A stretch of DNA of 64,000 bases from Ottowia flava (GCF_008017535.1 NZ_VRUA01000014.1:1-64000); one strand, 5' to 3'; positions 43,761 to 52,912 are shown, counted from the stretch's first letter. A program made the numbers and translations. The notes: generated by a model not told the origin, from the sequence alone.

Positions 43761-43778
43761 GTGACGACAACATGACAG
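43761..43778 (-). promoter_or_regulatory. Putative PhoB (Pho) box upstream of the olsB-like gene
   Basis: On the minus strand CTGTCATGTTGTCGTCAC. The first 7-mer CTGTCAT matches the Pho box exactly; the second (TCGTCAC) matches 5 of 7 positions of CTGTCAY, with the standard 4-bp spacer. It lies 78 bp upstream of the olsB-like ATG, a normal distance for an activator site. Confidence 0.6.
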
Positions 43779-43890
43779 ATCAACTCCCCGCAGGCGGACA
43801 CGCGACGCGGGTGGTACGCACGCCTGCCTGCTCGGCCCGCCGCGCGACGCGCGACGTCGTTGGGCCACCCAAAAGTCAGAGCGCAATGGG

Positions 43891-43930
43891 CACCCCGCGC
43901 TACAGCCACCTGCGCGAGCAGCTATTGATT
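43891..43930 (-). repeat. Family-1 interspersed repeat, copy 10
   Basis: On the minus strand, AATCAATAGCTGCTCGCGCA followed by GGTGGCTGTAGCGCGGGG. It lies in the 296-bp divergent gap between the olsB-like and DOMON-like genes. Confidence 0.85.
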
Positions 43931-43979
43931 AGGTAGCAAGCCAAGCGCCCTGCCTCACGCTGAGACAATAGCGCCCGAC

Positions 43980-44543
43980 ATGCCCGCACCCGCCGACACT
44001 CGCCTGCGCCTGCAGCCCCACCCCAACACGCCCTGCCCCGCGCTGGACAGCCTGTGGGTGGACCTGCACTGGCTGCCGTCCGGCGCGCTGGCGCTGCGCT
44101 ACGCGCTGAGCGGCGCCCTCGCCGAGTTGCGGCTGCCCACGCCCTCGCCGGCGCCCGCCGCGACCGATGGCCTGTGGCGCCACAGCTGCCTGGAGGCCTT
44201 CATCGGCGCGGCAACGGGCACGGCGTACGTCGAATGCAACTTCTCGCCTTCGGGCGACTGGGCCTGCTACGCCTTCGACGCGGAACGCGTGCGCGCCGCG
44301 GCATCGCCCACCGGCGCGCCGCAAATCACCACCGAACGCAGCGCGCACACGCTGACGCTGACCGCCACCGTGCCGCGCAGCGCGCTGGCCGCGCTGCCCA
44401 GCAACGCACCCGCGCTGCTGGGCCTGACGGCGGTGATCGAAAGTACCGACGGCAGCCTGAGCTACTGGGCGCTGGCGCACCCGCGCGGTGTGCCCGACTT
44501 CCACGCGTGCGCTGGCTGGACGGCGCGCCTTCCCCTTGATTGA
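43980..44543 (+). CDS. DOMON-like domain-containing protein
   Basis: A 187-residue protein with the DOMON-like, carbohydrate-binding-module-9-like pattern: WRHSCLEAFIGAATGTAYVECNFSPSGDWACYAFD in its middle (about residues 65-100) and a C-terminal AHPRGVPDFHACAGW. No signal peptide is seen, so it is probably cytoplasmic. It lies 31 bp upstream of the NamZ-like gene on the same strand; a shared cell-wall or sugar role is possible but not shown. Confidence 0.85.
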   Translation: MPAPADTRLRLQPHPNTPCPALDSLWVDLHWLPSGALALRYALSGALAELRLPTPSPAPAATDGLWRHSCLEAFIGAATGTAYVECNFSPSGDWACYAFDAERVRAAASPTGAPQITTERSAHTLTLTATVPRSALAALPSNAPALLGLTAVIESTDGSLSYWALAHPRGVPDFHACAGWTARLPLD

Positions 44544-44574
44544 TGGCGGCCCGCGCGGCCGCTGCGAAACCCCC

Positions 44575-45792
44575 ATGCACATCGGACTCGAACGCTTTCT
44601 GCAAGACCCCGCGCTGCGCGCCCCGCTGAAAGGCCGCCGCGTCGCGCTGCTGGCGCACCCGGCCTCGGTCACGCGCGACCTCACCCATTCGCTCGACGCG
44701 CTGGCCGCCCTGCCCGATGTCCAGCTCACGGCCGCCTTCGGCCCGCAGCACGGCCTGCGCGGCGACAAGCAGGACAACATGGTCGAGTCGCCTGACTTCA
44801 CCGACCCGCGTCTGGGCATCCCCGTGTTCAGTCTGTACGGCGAAGTGCGCCGTCCCACGCCCGCCATGCTCGCGCCCTGGGACGTACTGCTGGTCGACCT
44901 GCAGGACCTGGGCTGCCGCATCTACACCTTCATCACCACGCTGCGCTACGTGCTGGAAGCCGCCGCCGCGCACGGCAAAGCCGTGTGGGTGCTGGACCGG
45001 CCCAACCCCGCCGGCCGCCCGGTCGAAGGGCTGACGCTGCGCGAAGGCTGGGAAAGCTTTGTCGGCGCCGGCCCCATGCCGATGCGCCACGGCATGACCA
45101 TGGGCGAGTTGGGCCACTGGTTCATCGCTCAACTCGGTCTGCAGCTGGAATACCGCGTCATTGAAATGCAGGGCTGGCAACCCGACGCCGCGCCCGGCTT
45201 CGGCTGGCCGGTGGGCCCGGACGATTGGCGCACCTGGGTCAACCCCAGCCCCAACGCCGCCAACCTGAGCATGGCGCGCGCCTACGGCGGCACCGTCATG
45301 CTGGAAGGCACGACCCTGTCCGAAGGCCGCGGCACCACGCGCCCGCTGGAGCTGTTCGGCGCGCCCGACATCGACACCGGCCGCCTGCTGGCCGACATGC
45401 GCGCCTTGGCGCCCGGCTGGCTGCGCGGCTGCACGCTGCGCGAATGCTGGTTTGAGCCCACCTTCCACAAGCACGTCGGCCAGCTGTGCGCCGGCGTGCA
45501 GATCCACACCGAAGACCCGGCCCATTACGACCACGCCGCCTTCCAGCCCTGGCGCCTGCAGGCGTTGGCCTTCCGCGCCGTGCGCCTGCAGCGGCCCGAC
45601 TACCCGCTGTGGCGCGACTTCGGCTACGAGTACGAACACGACCGCCTGGCGATCGACCTGATCAACGGCAGTCCGCTGCTGCGCGAGTGGGTGGACGACG
45701 TGAACGCGCCACCCGCGGCGCTGGACGCGCTGGCGCGCGCGGATGAAGCGGCCTGGCTGGTGGCACGAACGCCCTTCCTGTTGTATGGATAG
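44575..45792 (+). CDS. namZ: DUF1343 family exo-beta-N-acetylmuramidase (NamZ-like)
   Basis: A 405-residue protein of the DUF1343 family, for which NamZ of Bacillus cleaves terminal MurNAc from peptidoglycan fragments. Conserved pieces: RVALLAHPASVTRDLTHS, AFGPQHGLRGDKQDNM, VDLQDLGCRIYTFITTLRY, LDRPNPAGR and EGTTLSEGRGTTRPLELFGAP. Bacillus NamZ is secreted, but no signal peptide is visible here, so it may act on recycled muropeptides in the cytoplasm. The ATG at 44575 is used. Confidence 0.88.
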   Translation: MHIGLERFLQDPALRAPLKGRRVALLAHPASVTRDLTHSLDALAALPDVQLTAAFGPQHGLRGDKQDNMVESPDFTDPRLGIPVFSLYGEVRRPTPAMLAPWDVLLVDLQDLGCRIYTFITTLRYVLEAAAAHGKAVWVLDRPNPAGRPVEGLTLREGWESFVGAGPMPMRHGMTMGELGHWFIAQLGLQLEYRVIEMQGWQPDAAPGFGWPVGPDDWRTWVNPSPNAANLSMARAYGGTVMLEGTTLSEGRGTTRPLELFGAPDIDTGRLLADMRALAPGWLRGCTLRECWFEPTFHKHVGQLCAGVQIHTEDPAHYDHAAFQPWRLQALAFRAVRLQRPDYPLWRDFGYEYEHDRLAIDLINGSPLLREWVDDVNAPPAALDALARADEAAWLVARTPFLLYG

Positions 45793-45828
45793 ACGTTAGG
45801 CCGCACCACATTCAAGCAAGAGCAGGCC

Positions 45829-45852
45829 AAAAAAAAGCGCCCTTGCGGGCGC
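45829..45852 (-). terminator. Terminator of the stress operon
   Basis: On the minus strand GCGCCC-GCAA-GGGCGC is followed by eight T. It is 18 bp past the BON gene stop and ends the 47150-45870 operon. A-rich sequence on the other strand could also serve namZ. Confidence 0.85.
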
Positions 45853-45869
45853 GTTGAGGAAGCACGGCC

Positions 45870-46238
45870 TCATGGCCGCACGGCGATCGAATTTCGAACG
45901 TTTCGAACGCCTTCCGTGGTCTGAGCGATTTCACCGGCGCGTTTTTTCTCGGCATCCGATTTGGCAAAGCCTGAGAGCAGGACTTCGCCGTTCTTGGTCT
46001 CAACCTTGATGGCCAGCGCCGATACCGTCTTGTCGGCGGCAAATGCGGTCTTGATCTTGGCGGTGATCGCCGAATCGCCCATGGCAGTGCCCACCGAGCC
46101 AGAACTTGCGGGGGCGCCCATAGGCGCTGGCTTCTCGCCGGTGGCCGGCTGGCCAGTTTGGGCCATCACCGCGCTGGCACCCGCAGCCGCGCCCAGCGCT
46201 AGCGTGAAGGCAAGAAATCGATTGTGTGCATAGGTCAT
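45870..46238 (-). CDS. BON domain periplasmic protein (OsmY-like)
   Basis: A 122-residue exported protein. The signal peptide ends around VMAQT (residue ~24), a Pro/Gly spacer follows, and one BON domain fills residues 55-122 (SAITAKIKTAFAADKTVSAL, VETKNGEVLLSGFAKS, VRNVRNSIAV). OsmY-type BON proteins are induced by osmotic and stationary-phase stress and bind membranes. Last gene of a four-gene minus-strand run. Confidence 0.9.
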   Translation of the reverse strand: MTYAHNRFLAFTLALGAAAGASAVMAQTGQPATGEKPAPMGAPASSGSVGTAMGDSAITAKIKTAFAADKTVSALAIKVETKNGEVLLSGFAKSDAEKKRAGEIAQTTEGVRNVRNSIAVRP

Positions 46239-46264
46239 AGCGGTATCTCCTTGGCTGCCGAGGC

Positions 46265-46516
46265 TTAGCCCCAGGGACAGCCTTGCCGGGACTGCCACTC
46301 GGCAACTTGCCGATCGGCCTGCTCGGCTGTGATGTTCTCCCGCTCCTGAATCTTGCCGACGAGTTGATCGCGCCGGCCAGCAACCATTTCCAGATCGTCG
46401 TCAGTGAGGCGCGGCCATTGGTCCTGTAGCTTTCCTTTCAGTTCGCTCCAGTTGTCCTTGATCGTGCCTTTCTCCTTCGCTCCGCCTGAGGCGGGCGGGT
46501 GCGTGCGCAGTCTCAT
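46265..46516 (-). CDS. CsbD family stress protein
   Basis: An 83-residue hydrophilic protein with the CsbD core TIKDNWSELKGKLQDQWP, LTDDDLEMVAGRRDQLVGKI and QADRQVAEW. CsbD proteins are general-stress proteins of unknown mechanism. Its ATG overlaps the upstream gene stop by 4 nt (ATGA). Confidence 0.92.
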   Translation of the reverse strand: MRLRTHPPASGGAKEKGTIKDNWSELKGKLQDQWPRLTDDDLEMVAGRRDQLVGKIQERENITAEQADRQVAEWQSRQGCPWG

Positions 46517-46989
46517 GATCCACCGGAAGCGGGGCCCGAAGGACGCTGCGGCTCGTTGTCAATGTCGGGCTCAACTGCGCGCTTCTTGCGCCAGGTTTTG
46601 AGGTCTTCCGAAACCGTCTCATTTCGCTGCTGTTGCAAGGATCGATGGTCCTTGGCCTGTGCCCGCAACTGACTCCTGCGCCATTGAGCGTACTCTGGAT
46701 CGTAGGGCCCATAGTCCTGCTCAGTATTTCTCCGGCCCACGCCTTGCAGTTCAGTCTCCCTGTACTCGAGCAAATCATCCCGCAAACCGTACCCACTGCT
46801 GTGCACTGGATTTTCTCGACTGGGATGGTAGTAATTGGGTCCATTTTCCTGACCCCAGTAGTACGCGTCGGTACGGCGGTGGGATTCTCGGCCGAGCCAA
46901 TCGGGTTCACTGCGTGGGCCATGAGGCGGTTCGGTAACACTGGAACGTCGACGCCCCAACTGCTCGAACAGTGCGCGGTCATCGGTCAT
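46513..46989 (-). CDS. Hypothetical hydrophilic protein in the stress operon
   Basis: A 158-residue, highly charged protein, rich in Arg, Gln, Glu and Tyr, with no membrane segment or signal. The middle part has repeated aromatic-polar stretches (RTDAYYWGQENGPNYYHPSR, EQDYGPYDPEYAQWRRSQ) and the end is lysine/arginine rich. I do not recognise a family. It overlaps the genes on both sides by 4 nt, so it is a real member of the operon and likely acts with CsbD in stress tolerance, possibly as a disordered protectant. Confidence 0.85.
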   Translation of the reverse strand: MTDDRALFEQLGRRRSSVTEPPHGPRSEPDWLGRESHRRTDAYYWGQENGPNYYHPSRENPVHSSGYGLRDDLLEYRETELQGVGRRNTEQDYGPYDPEYAQWRRSQLRAQAKDHRSLQQQRNETVSEDLKTWRKKRAVEPDIDNEPQRPSGPASGGS

Positions 46990-47150
46990 TTCTGCTGCTG
47001 CTTGGATGACTCATCCTGCTTGCTGCTGGGTTGCGCCTGACTCTGCTGCTTGTGCGACGAGCTTTTGCCGTCCTTTTGCATGCTTTTGTCCTCATTGGAA
47101 CGATGCTGAGTGTCATATTGATTGTGACCTTGGGGATTATTCGTAGCCAT
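46986..47150 (-). CDS. 54-residue hydrophilic small protein, first gene of the stress operon
   Basis: ATG at 47150 with AGGAG 6 bp upstream, 54 codons, TGA overlapping the next start (ATGA). Composition is extreme: mostly Gln, Ser, Lys, Asn, His and Asp, with almost no hydrophobic residues (start MATNNPQGHNQYDTQHRSNE; end KQDESSKQQQK). It resembles small hydrophilin-like or sporulation-type stress proteins; no family is recognised. The ribosome site and coupled stop support translation. Confidence 0.8.
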   Translation of the reverse strand: MATNNPQGHNQYDTQHRSNEDKSMQKDGKSSSHKQQSQAQPSSKQDESSKQQQK

Positions 47151-47238
47151 AGCTATCTCCTAAATAATGGATAAACCGCATCCGGGAAGTTCGGACACGT
47201 GATTTCATCCTAGACCTGTTGACCGGCGCCAACATGAA

Positions 47239-47268
47239 AACCTAGCCAAAGGATACGTTTGAGGTCAA
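47239..47268 (-). promoter_or_regulatory. Possible sigma70-type promoter of the stress operon
   Basis: On the minus strand TTGACC (47263-47268) and TAGGTT (47239-47244) are separated by 18 bp, ~90 bp upstream of the 54-residue gene start. The -10 is poor, so an alternative sigma factor is possible. Confidence 0.35.
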
Positions 47269-47424
47269 GAGAACACGCCTATTGCAACTGCCTCGTAAGT
47301 CCTCTCTCACGTTGATTCGGCGCGCTGTCGGATTTTCAAACATCGGGAAGGAAAATATTATTTATATGCTGATAGGCCTATTTTTGGACGTCAGCTCATT
47401 CTTATTTCACAGGAGACAATCGTC

Positions 47425-47610
47425 ATGCCACGTGGTGATAAATCTGCCTACACCGACAAGCAAAAGCGTCAGGCCGCGCACATTGAAGAAAGTGAACGCG
47501 ACCGCGGTCGCAGCGAGGAAACGGCCGAGCGCATCGCCTGGGCCACCGTCAACAAGCAGGACGGCGGTGGCAAGAAATCCGGTGCCGCTCACAAATCCAA
47601 ACATTCGTAG
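47425..47610 (+). CDS. Small KGG-type (plasmid-stabilisation-annotated) protein
   Basis: A 61-residue basic protein of a family often annotated as plasmid stabilisation protein: MPRGDKSAYTDKQKRQAAHI, ERIAWATVNKQDGGGKKSG. GGAGACA precedes the ATG. It is common near stress genes in proteobacteria; the real role is unknown. Divergent from the four-gene operon and 24 bp upstream of an SDR. Confidence 0.88.
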   Translation: MPRGDKSAYTDKQKRQAAHIEESERDRGRSEETAERIAWATVNKQDGGGKKSGAAHKSKHS

Positions 47611-47634
47611 AGCCGAAGGCATAGGACCCAGGCC

Positions 47635-48651
47635 GTGCCCTCCAAAGCGCCCCCACCCCAAGCCCGCAAAACCGAAGGAAGCGTTGAAAAAGCCTATCAA
47701 CGCATCCAAGGCGCGCAGCAGCGTGTGGATGCGGCGCGGCCCAAGAAAAAGAAGCCGGCATCGGGCCAGCGGGCAGTTCAGGCAGGAGCGGCGAAACAGC
47801 CCACCAATCCGCTGCCCAGGCAAGGTTTGCGCAAGCCCGGTCGAGAAACCGAGATGGATCTCGCACCCCGCTATTTGGCGCCGCGCTACATCGGCTCTAG
47901 CAAGCTGCAAAGCCGGGTAGCGCTGATCACCGGTGGCGATTCGGGGATCGGGCGTGCGGTGGCGGTGCTGTTTGCGCGCGAGGGCTGCGACGTCGCCATC
48001 GTCTACCTGCGCAGCGAACAGGCGGATGCCCAAGTCACGCGCCGCGCCGTCGAAAACGAGGGGCGCCACTGCCTGTTGATTCCGGGTGATGTGCGACGTA
48101 CCGCTTTCTGTGATCAGGCGGTGCAGCGCACGCTGAAGGCTTTTGGCCATTTGGACATCCTGGTCAACAACGCCGCATTTCAGATGCACGCAGACCGGCT
48201 GGAAGACCTGAGCGACGAGCGCATCCTGCTGACCCTGAACACAAACATTGCCGGCTACATGCGCATGGCGCGCGCCGCCCTGCCCCACCTGCCTCCTGGC
48301 GGTTGCATCATCAACACGGGCTCGGTCACTGGCCTCACGGGCAGCAGCCACCTGCTGGACTACTCCGCCACCAAGGGTGGGGTGCATGCCTTCACCAAGG
48401 CGCTGGCGCAGAACGTGCTGGACAGGGGCATCCGCGTCAACGCGGTCGCGCCGGGGCCCGTGTGGACGCCGCTGAACCCGGCCGACCAGCGCCCGTCCGA
48501 CATCGCAGAATTCGGTGCAGACACGGCTTTTCGTCGCCCCGCGCAACCCGAAGAGTTATCGCCGGCCTACGTGTTCCTGGCTTCGCCGGTCACGGCCGGG
48601 TACATCACCGGGGTGGTGCTGCCGATCACCGGCCGTGTAGGTGCAATCTAG
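47635..48651 (+). CDS. SDR family oxidoreductase with basic N-terminal extension (YghA-like)
   Basis: A 338-residue protein. Residues 1-75 are a basic Lys/Pro/Ala-rich extension; the SDR domain starts about residue 85 with GGDSGIGRAVAV, has NNAA, a catalytic Ser in INTGSVTG and the intact YSATK. It resembles the general-stress SDRs (YghA, GSP39). The end LPITGRVGAI differs from the usual VNGG. GTG at 47635 is the first good start; the extension could be disregarded if translation begins near MDLAPRYLAPRY. Confidence 0.87.
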   Translation: MPSKAPPPQARKTEGSVEKAYQRIQGAQQRVDAARPKKKKPASGQRAVQAGAAKQPTNPLPRQGLRKPGRETEMDLAPRYLAPRYIGSSKLQSRVALITGGDSGIGRAVAVLFAREGCDVAIVYLRSEQADAQVTRRAVENEGRHCLLIPGDVRRTAFCDQAVQRTLKAFGHLDILVNNAAFQMHADRLEDLSDERILLTLNTNIAGYMRMARAALPHLPPGGCIINTGSVTGLTGSSHLLDYSATKGGVHAFTKALAQNVLDRGIRVNAVAPGPVWTPLNPADQRPSDIAEFGADTAFRRPAQPEELSPAYVFLASPVTAGYITGVVLPITGRVGAI

Positions 48652-48726
48652 ATCGACAGGGTTGGCGCTGTCAGGTTATCGCGCGGCCTGCCATGTGCTT
48701 GCGGCCAGCCGCCGCACAATGGCGTC

Positions 48727-49077
48727 ATGAGCACCGTCACGATCTACCACAACCCCAGGTGCAGCACCTCGCGCAACGCGCTGGCATTGCTGCGCGAAAA
48801 GGGCATCGAGCCCACCGTCATCGAGTACCTGAAGACGCCGCCCAGCCGCGATGAACTGAAGCGCATCGCCAATGCCACGGGCGAGCCGTTGCGCGCGCTG
48901 GTGCGCACCAAGCAGGCGGAATACACCGAGCAAGGGCTGGACGACCCCGCGCTGACGGACGACCAGCTGATCGACGCGATGCTGGCCACGCCGGTGCTGA
49001 TCAACCGCCCGATCGTGGTGACGCCCAAGGGCGCGCGGCTGGGCCGGCCGCTGGAGCGCATACTCGAAGTCGTCTGA
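48727..49077 (+). CDS. arsC: Arsenate reductase (glutaredoxin-dependent)
   Basis: A 116-residue ArsC with the catalytic Cys12 in NPRCSTSRN, the EYLKTPPSRDEL segment and the Arg-containing VRTKQAEY and NRPIVVTP motifs. It reduces arsenate to arsenite using glutathione/glutaredoxin. No ars operon lies beside it, so it may be a housekeeping YffB/ArsC relative; but the active-site pattern is the ArsC one. Confidence 0.9.
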   Translation: MSTVTIYHNPRCSTSRNALALLREKGIEPTVIEYLKTPPSRDELKRIANATGEPLRALVRTKQAEYTEQGLDDPALTDDQLIDAMLATPVLINRPIVVTPKGARLGRPLERILEVV

Positions 49078-49184
49078 CGGCCCGCACCGCGCGGACGGTG
49101 CTTGCGGCACTGGGCGGTGCGCGCACTTTCGGTGGGCGGCCGAGCATTGGTCTCCACCGCCCATCCGATCCATGATTTATTAGA

Positions 49185-49234
49185 GTTTTTGGCCTGCAGC
49201 CCTACAACCACCTGCGCAAGCAGCTATCTTTTTT
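49185..49234 (-). repeat. Family-1 interspersed repeat, copy 11 (best-preserved)
   Basis: On the minus strand, GATAGCTGCTTGCGCAGGTG followed by GTTGTAGGGCTGCAGGCC and AAAAA, taken as the type sequence. It ends 12 bp before the chromate transporter start. Confidence 0.9.
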
Positions 49235-49245
49235 GATGCCTCTGC

Positions 49246-49977
49246 GTGACACGCTCTGACGCCACCGACCACACTGCACTTCTGAACGCGCCACGTTCGC
49301 GCGGCGATCTGTTCTGGTCCTTCACCTGGCTGGCGCTGCAGGGCTTTGGCGGTGTGCTGGCGGTGGTGCAGCGCGAGCTGGTCGAGAAAAAGCGCTGGAT
49401 GACGCGCGAGCAGTTCATCGAAGACTGGGCGGTGGCGCAGATCATGCCCGGCCCCAACGTGGTCAACCTGTCGATGATGATCGGCGACCGCTACTTCGGT
49501 CTGTCGGGCGCGCTGGTGGCGCTGACCGGCATGCTGCTGCTGCCCACGCTGGTGGTGCTGGCGCTGGCGATCGGCTTTGCCAGCGTGGCCGAGTACGACG
49601 TTGCCCAGCGCGCGCTGCGCGGCATGGGCGCGGTGGCCGCCGGGCTGGTGATCGCCACCGGCATCAAGCTGATGGGCGCGCTGCGCAACAGCGTGATGGG
49701 CCTGCCCGCCTGCGTGGCGCTGGGGGTCGCCGCCTTCGTCGCCATCGCCCTGCTGCGCTGGCCGCTGGGCTGGGTGCTGCCGGCCGTGGGCGGCGCAGGC
49801 TGCGTCTGGGCCTGGATCTGCCTGGGCCGCGCGCACCGGCTGACCGCCGTGGTGGCCCCCGCCACCGCGGCAGCGGCCGCACTGACCCACCCACCTGACG
49901 GTGTGCCTGAGCCGGAGGCGTCCGAGCCGGCCGCCGCCCTGACCGACGCCGATTCCGGCCAGGCGCCCACGCCATGA
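49246..49977 (+). CDS. Chromate transporter, N-terminal-type half (CHR family)
   Basis: A 243-residue short-chain CHR protein with six or so membrane segments; conserved FTWLALQGFGGVLAVVQREL, the WMTREQFIEDWAVAQIMPGP motif and GDRYFG. The two halves of ChrA-type transporters are separate genes here and likely form a heterodimer that exports chromate. Start is GTG 49246, as an ATG 10 bp upstream is out of frame. The Pro/Ala/Glu-rich tail (200-243) is variable. Confidence 0.88.
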   Translation: MTRSDATDHTALLNAPRSRGDLFWSFTWLALQGFGGVLAVVQRELVEKKRWMTREQFIEDWAVAQIMPGPNVVNLSMMIGDRYFGLSGALVALTGMLLLPTLVVLALAIGFASVAEYDVAQRALRGMGAVAAGLVIATGIKLMGALRNSVMGLPACVALGVAAFVAIALLRWPLGWVLPAVGGAGCVWAWICLGRAHRLTAVVAPATAAAAALTHPPDGVPEPEASEPAAALTDADSGQAPTP

Positions 49978-50567
49978 TCGACCTGTCTGCCGCCGACTGG
50001 CTGGCCCTGTTCGGGCACTTTCTGTCGCTATCGCTGCTGGCGGTGGGCGGCGCCATCACCACCGCGCCCGACATGCACCGCTACCTGGTCGACCAGCGCC
50101 ACTGGCTGAGCGACGACCAATTCACCTCGTCCATCGCCATCGCCCAAGCCGCGCCAGGGCCGAACGTGCTGTTCGTCGGCCTGATGGGCTGGAACGTCGG
50201 GCTCAACGCCGGTGGCGGCTCGGGCGCGGGCTGGCACGCGTACGCGCTGGGCTTGCTGGGGCTGGTGGTCGCCATGGTGGGCATTCTGCTGCCCTCGGGC
50301 GTGCTGACCTACACCGCCACGCGCTGGGCGCACCAGCACCGCGAGTTGCGCGCCGTGCGCGCCTTCAAGGCCGGCATGGCGCCCATCGTCGTCGCGCTGC
50401 TGATCGCCACCGGCTGGCTGCTGACGGCAGCGCAGAACCAGCCGGCGCGCGACTGGCCGCTATGGGCGCTGACGGCCGTCTCGGCGCTGATCGTCTGGCG
50501 CACCAAGGTCCACCTGCTGTGGCTGATCGGCGCCGGCGCCGTGCTGGGGATGCTGGGGCTGGTGTAG
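49974..50567 (+). CDS. Chromate transporter, C-terminal-type half (CHR family)
   Basis: A 197-residue partner of the preceding protein: LFGHFLSLSLLAVGGAITTA, the IAIAQAAPGPNVLFVGLMGW motif and LLPSGVLTYTATRW. It overlaps the first half by 4 nt (ATGA), so both are made together. Confidence 0.88.
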   Translation: MIDLSAADWLALFGHFLSLSLLAVGGAITTAPDMHRYLVDQRHWLSDDQFTSSIAIAQAAPGPNVLFVGLMGWNVGLNAGGGSGAGWHAYALGLLGLVVAMVGILLPSGVLTYTATRWAHQHRELRAVRAFKAGMAPIVVALLIATGWLLTAAQNQPARDWPLWALTAVSALIVWRTKVHLLWLIGAGAVLGMLGLV

Positions 50568-50605
50568 CGCCCGCAGCCAGCCGCGTACCCGGTGGGGCGC
50601 GTGGC

Positions 50606-51373
<768 letters not shown>

Positions 51374-51490
51374 GGCGGCAGCTTAGCCTGCCGTGGTGCA
51401 AGCCCACGTGGGCCCTATCGACCGGAGCACGCCGCTCAGAGCGCCCCAGGGTTCAGCGGCTTGCAGCCTCGCGGCGCGCCGCGAGAAAAG

Positions 51491-52870
51491 CTACTTCGCG
51501 GCAGGAGCCAACAAGGCACCGACCGCCTCCGCTGTGCGCGCTGCTGCGCCCCGGTGGGCAGCGGCGAAGGCCACGCCCGCGTCCTGCATGGCGTTGCGCG
51601 CCGCATTGTCGGCCAGCAGGTCACAGGCCGCGGCCACGCCGGCTGCCATGTCCGGCACGCGGCGCGCGGCGCCGGCGGCTTCGGCCAGCTCGCCCGCCTG
51701 GGCGAAGTTGAAGGTGTGCGGGCCCATCAGCACCGGGCAGCCGCAGGCGGCGGCTTCGATCAGGTTCTGGCCGCCCAGGGGGGCGAAGCTGCCGCCCAAG
51801 AGCGCGACGTCGGCCAGGCTGTAGTACAGCGCCATCTCGCCCAGGCTGTCGCCGATCCAGACATCGGCCTGCGCCGCGTCGGCCGGCGGCGTGTCGCCCC
51901 AGGCGCTGCGGCGCGCCACGCGCCAGCCTTGCGCGGTGGCCAGCGCCGCGACTTCGTCAAAGCGTTGCGGGTGGCGCGGAACGATGAGCCACAGCGGCGC
52001 GGGCGCAGCGCCCGCAGGCACAGCGCTGCTCACACGGTCTTGAACACCCGCTTCAACTCCTGATTTGGTAGCTGCCTGCGCAGGTGGCTGTGGCGCTGGC
52101 GACCGAATGCACTCTAAAAACAGCGTTTCCTCACCTTCGCGCGCGCTGGCCAGCATGACGACCGGGCGACCGAGCAGATTGCGCCACGCGCGGCCCTGTG
52201 CCAGCTGGGCCGGGTCGGGCGTGGCGTCGAACTTCAGGTTGCCCAGCACCGTGACTTGGCGTGCGCCGGCGCGGCGCAGGCGATCGGCGTCGGCTTCGGT
52301 CTGCGCCCACACGGCGCGCAACGCGGCGTAGGCGGGGCGCATCAGCCAGCCTGCGCGTTCGGCCCCGCGCAGCGACTTGGCCGACAGGCGCGCGTTGGCC
52401 AGCGCCAGTGGCACGCCTTGCGTGGCGCATTCGGCGTTCAGGTTGGGCCAGATCTCGGTTTCCATCAACACGCCGACGTCGGGGCGGAAGTGGCGCAGAA
52501 AACCCCGCACCGCACCGCGCGTGTCCCACGGCTGCCAGACCTGCGCGTCGCCCGGCTGCAGCAGCGCGCGCCCTTCGGCCCGGCCGGTGGCGGTGCCGTG
52601 CGTCAGCAGCAGGCGCATGCCGGGCAGGCGCTGGCGCAGCGCCTTCAGCAAGATCGCGGCGGCGCGCGTTTCACCCAACGACACGGCGTGGATCCACACC
52701 AGCGGCCGGCCCGCGGTGGCATCGGCATCGGGCCGCGCAACGGTGTAGTGGCCAAAGCGCTCATCGACCGCTTCGAGGTAGCCCGGCTCGGCCGCGCCGC
52801 GGCGGCGCAGCTTGCGGCGCAGCAGGGGTTGGGCCGCCCACATCAGGGCGCTGTAAAGGGTGCGGACCAT
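51491..52870 (-). CDS. waaA: 3-deoxy-D-manno-octulosonic acid transferase
   Basis: A 459-residue membrane-anchored transferase that adds Kdo to lipid IVA in LPS synthesis. Markers: IHAVSLGETRAA, VLMETEIWPN, LIVPRHPQRF, GDSLGEMALYYSLADVALLG and GSFAPLGGQNLIEAA. Most family members are ~420-430 residues. The extra ~35 residues here lie at 250-285 between the two GT-B halves, and part is encoded by a family-1 repeat (52066-52110). Confidence 0.95.
   Translation of the reverse strand: MVRTLYSALMWAAQPLLRRKLRRRGAAEPGYLEAVDERFGHYTVARPDADATAGRPLVWIHAVSLGETRAAAILLKALRQRLPGMRLLLTHGTATGRAEGRALLQPGDAQVWQPWDTRGAVRGFLRHFRPDVGVLMETEIWPNLNAECATQGVPLALANARLSAKSLRGAERAGWLMRPAYAALRAVWAQTEADADRLRRAGARQVTVLGNLKFDATPDPAQLAQGRAWRNLLGRPVVMLASAREGEETLFLECIRSPAPQPPAQAATKSGVEAGVQDRVSSAVPAGAAPAPLWLIVPRHPQRFDEVAALATAQGWRVARRSAWGDTPPADAAQADVWIGDSLGEMALYYSLADVALLGGSFAPLGGQNLIEAAACGCPVLMGPHTFNFAQAGELAEAAGAARRVPDMAAGVAAACDLLADNAARNAMQDAGVAFAAAHRGAAARTAEAVGALLAPAAK
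52066..52110 (+). repeat. Family-1 repeat inside waaA, copy 12
   Basis: GGTAGCTGCCTGCGCAGGTG followed by GCTGTGGCGCTGGCGACC. The gene runs on the other strand; the insertion keeps its frame and encodes about residues 254-268 (SPAPQPPAQAATKSG). Confidence 0.85.
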
Positions 52871-52912
52871 GGTGGCGGGGCGCGCTGTGGATCAGGCGAG
52901 GTGGCGCAGTGC

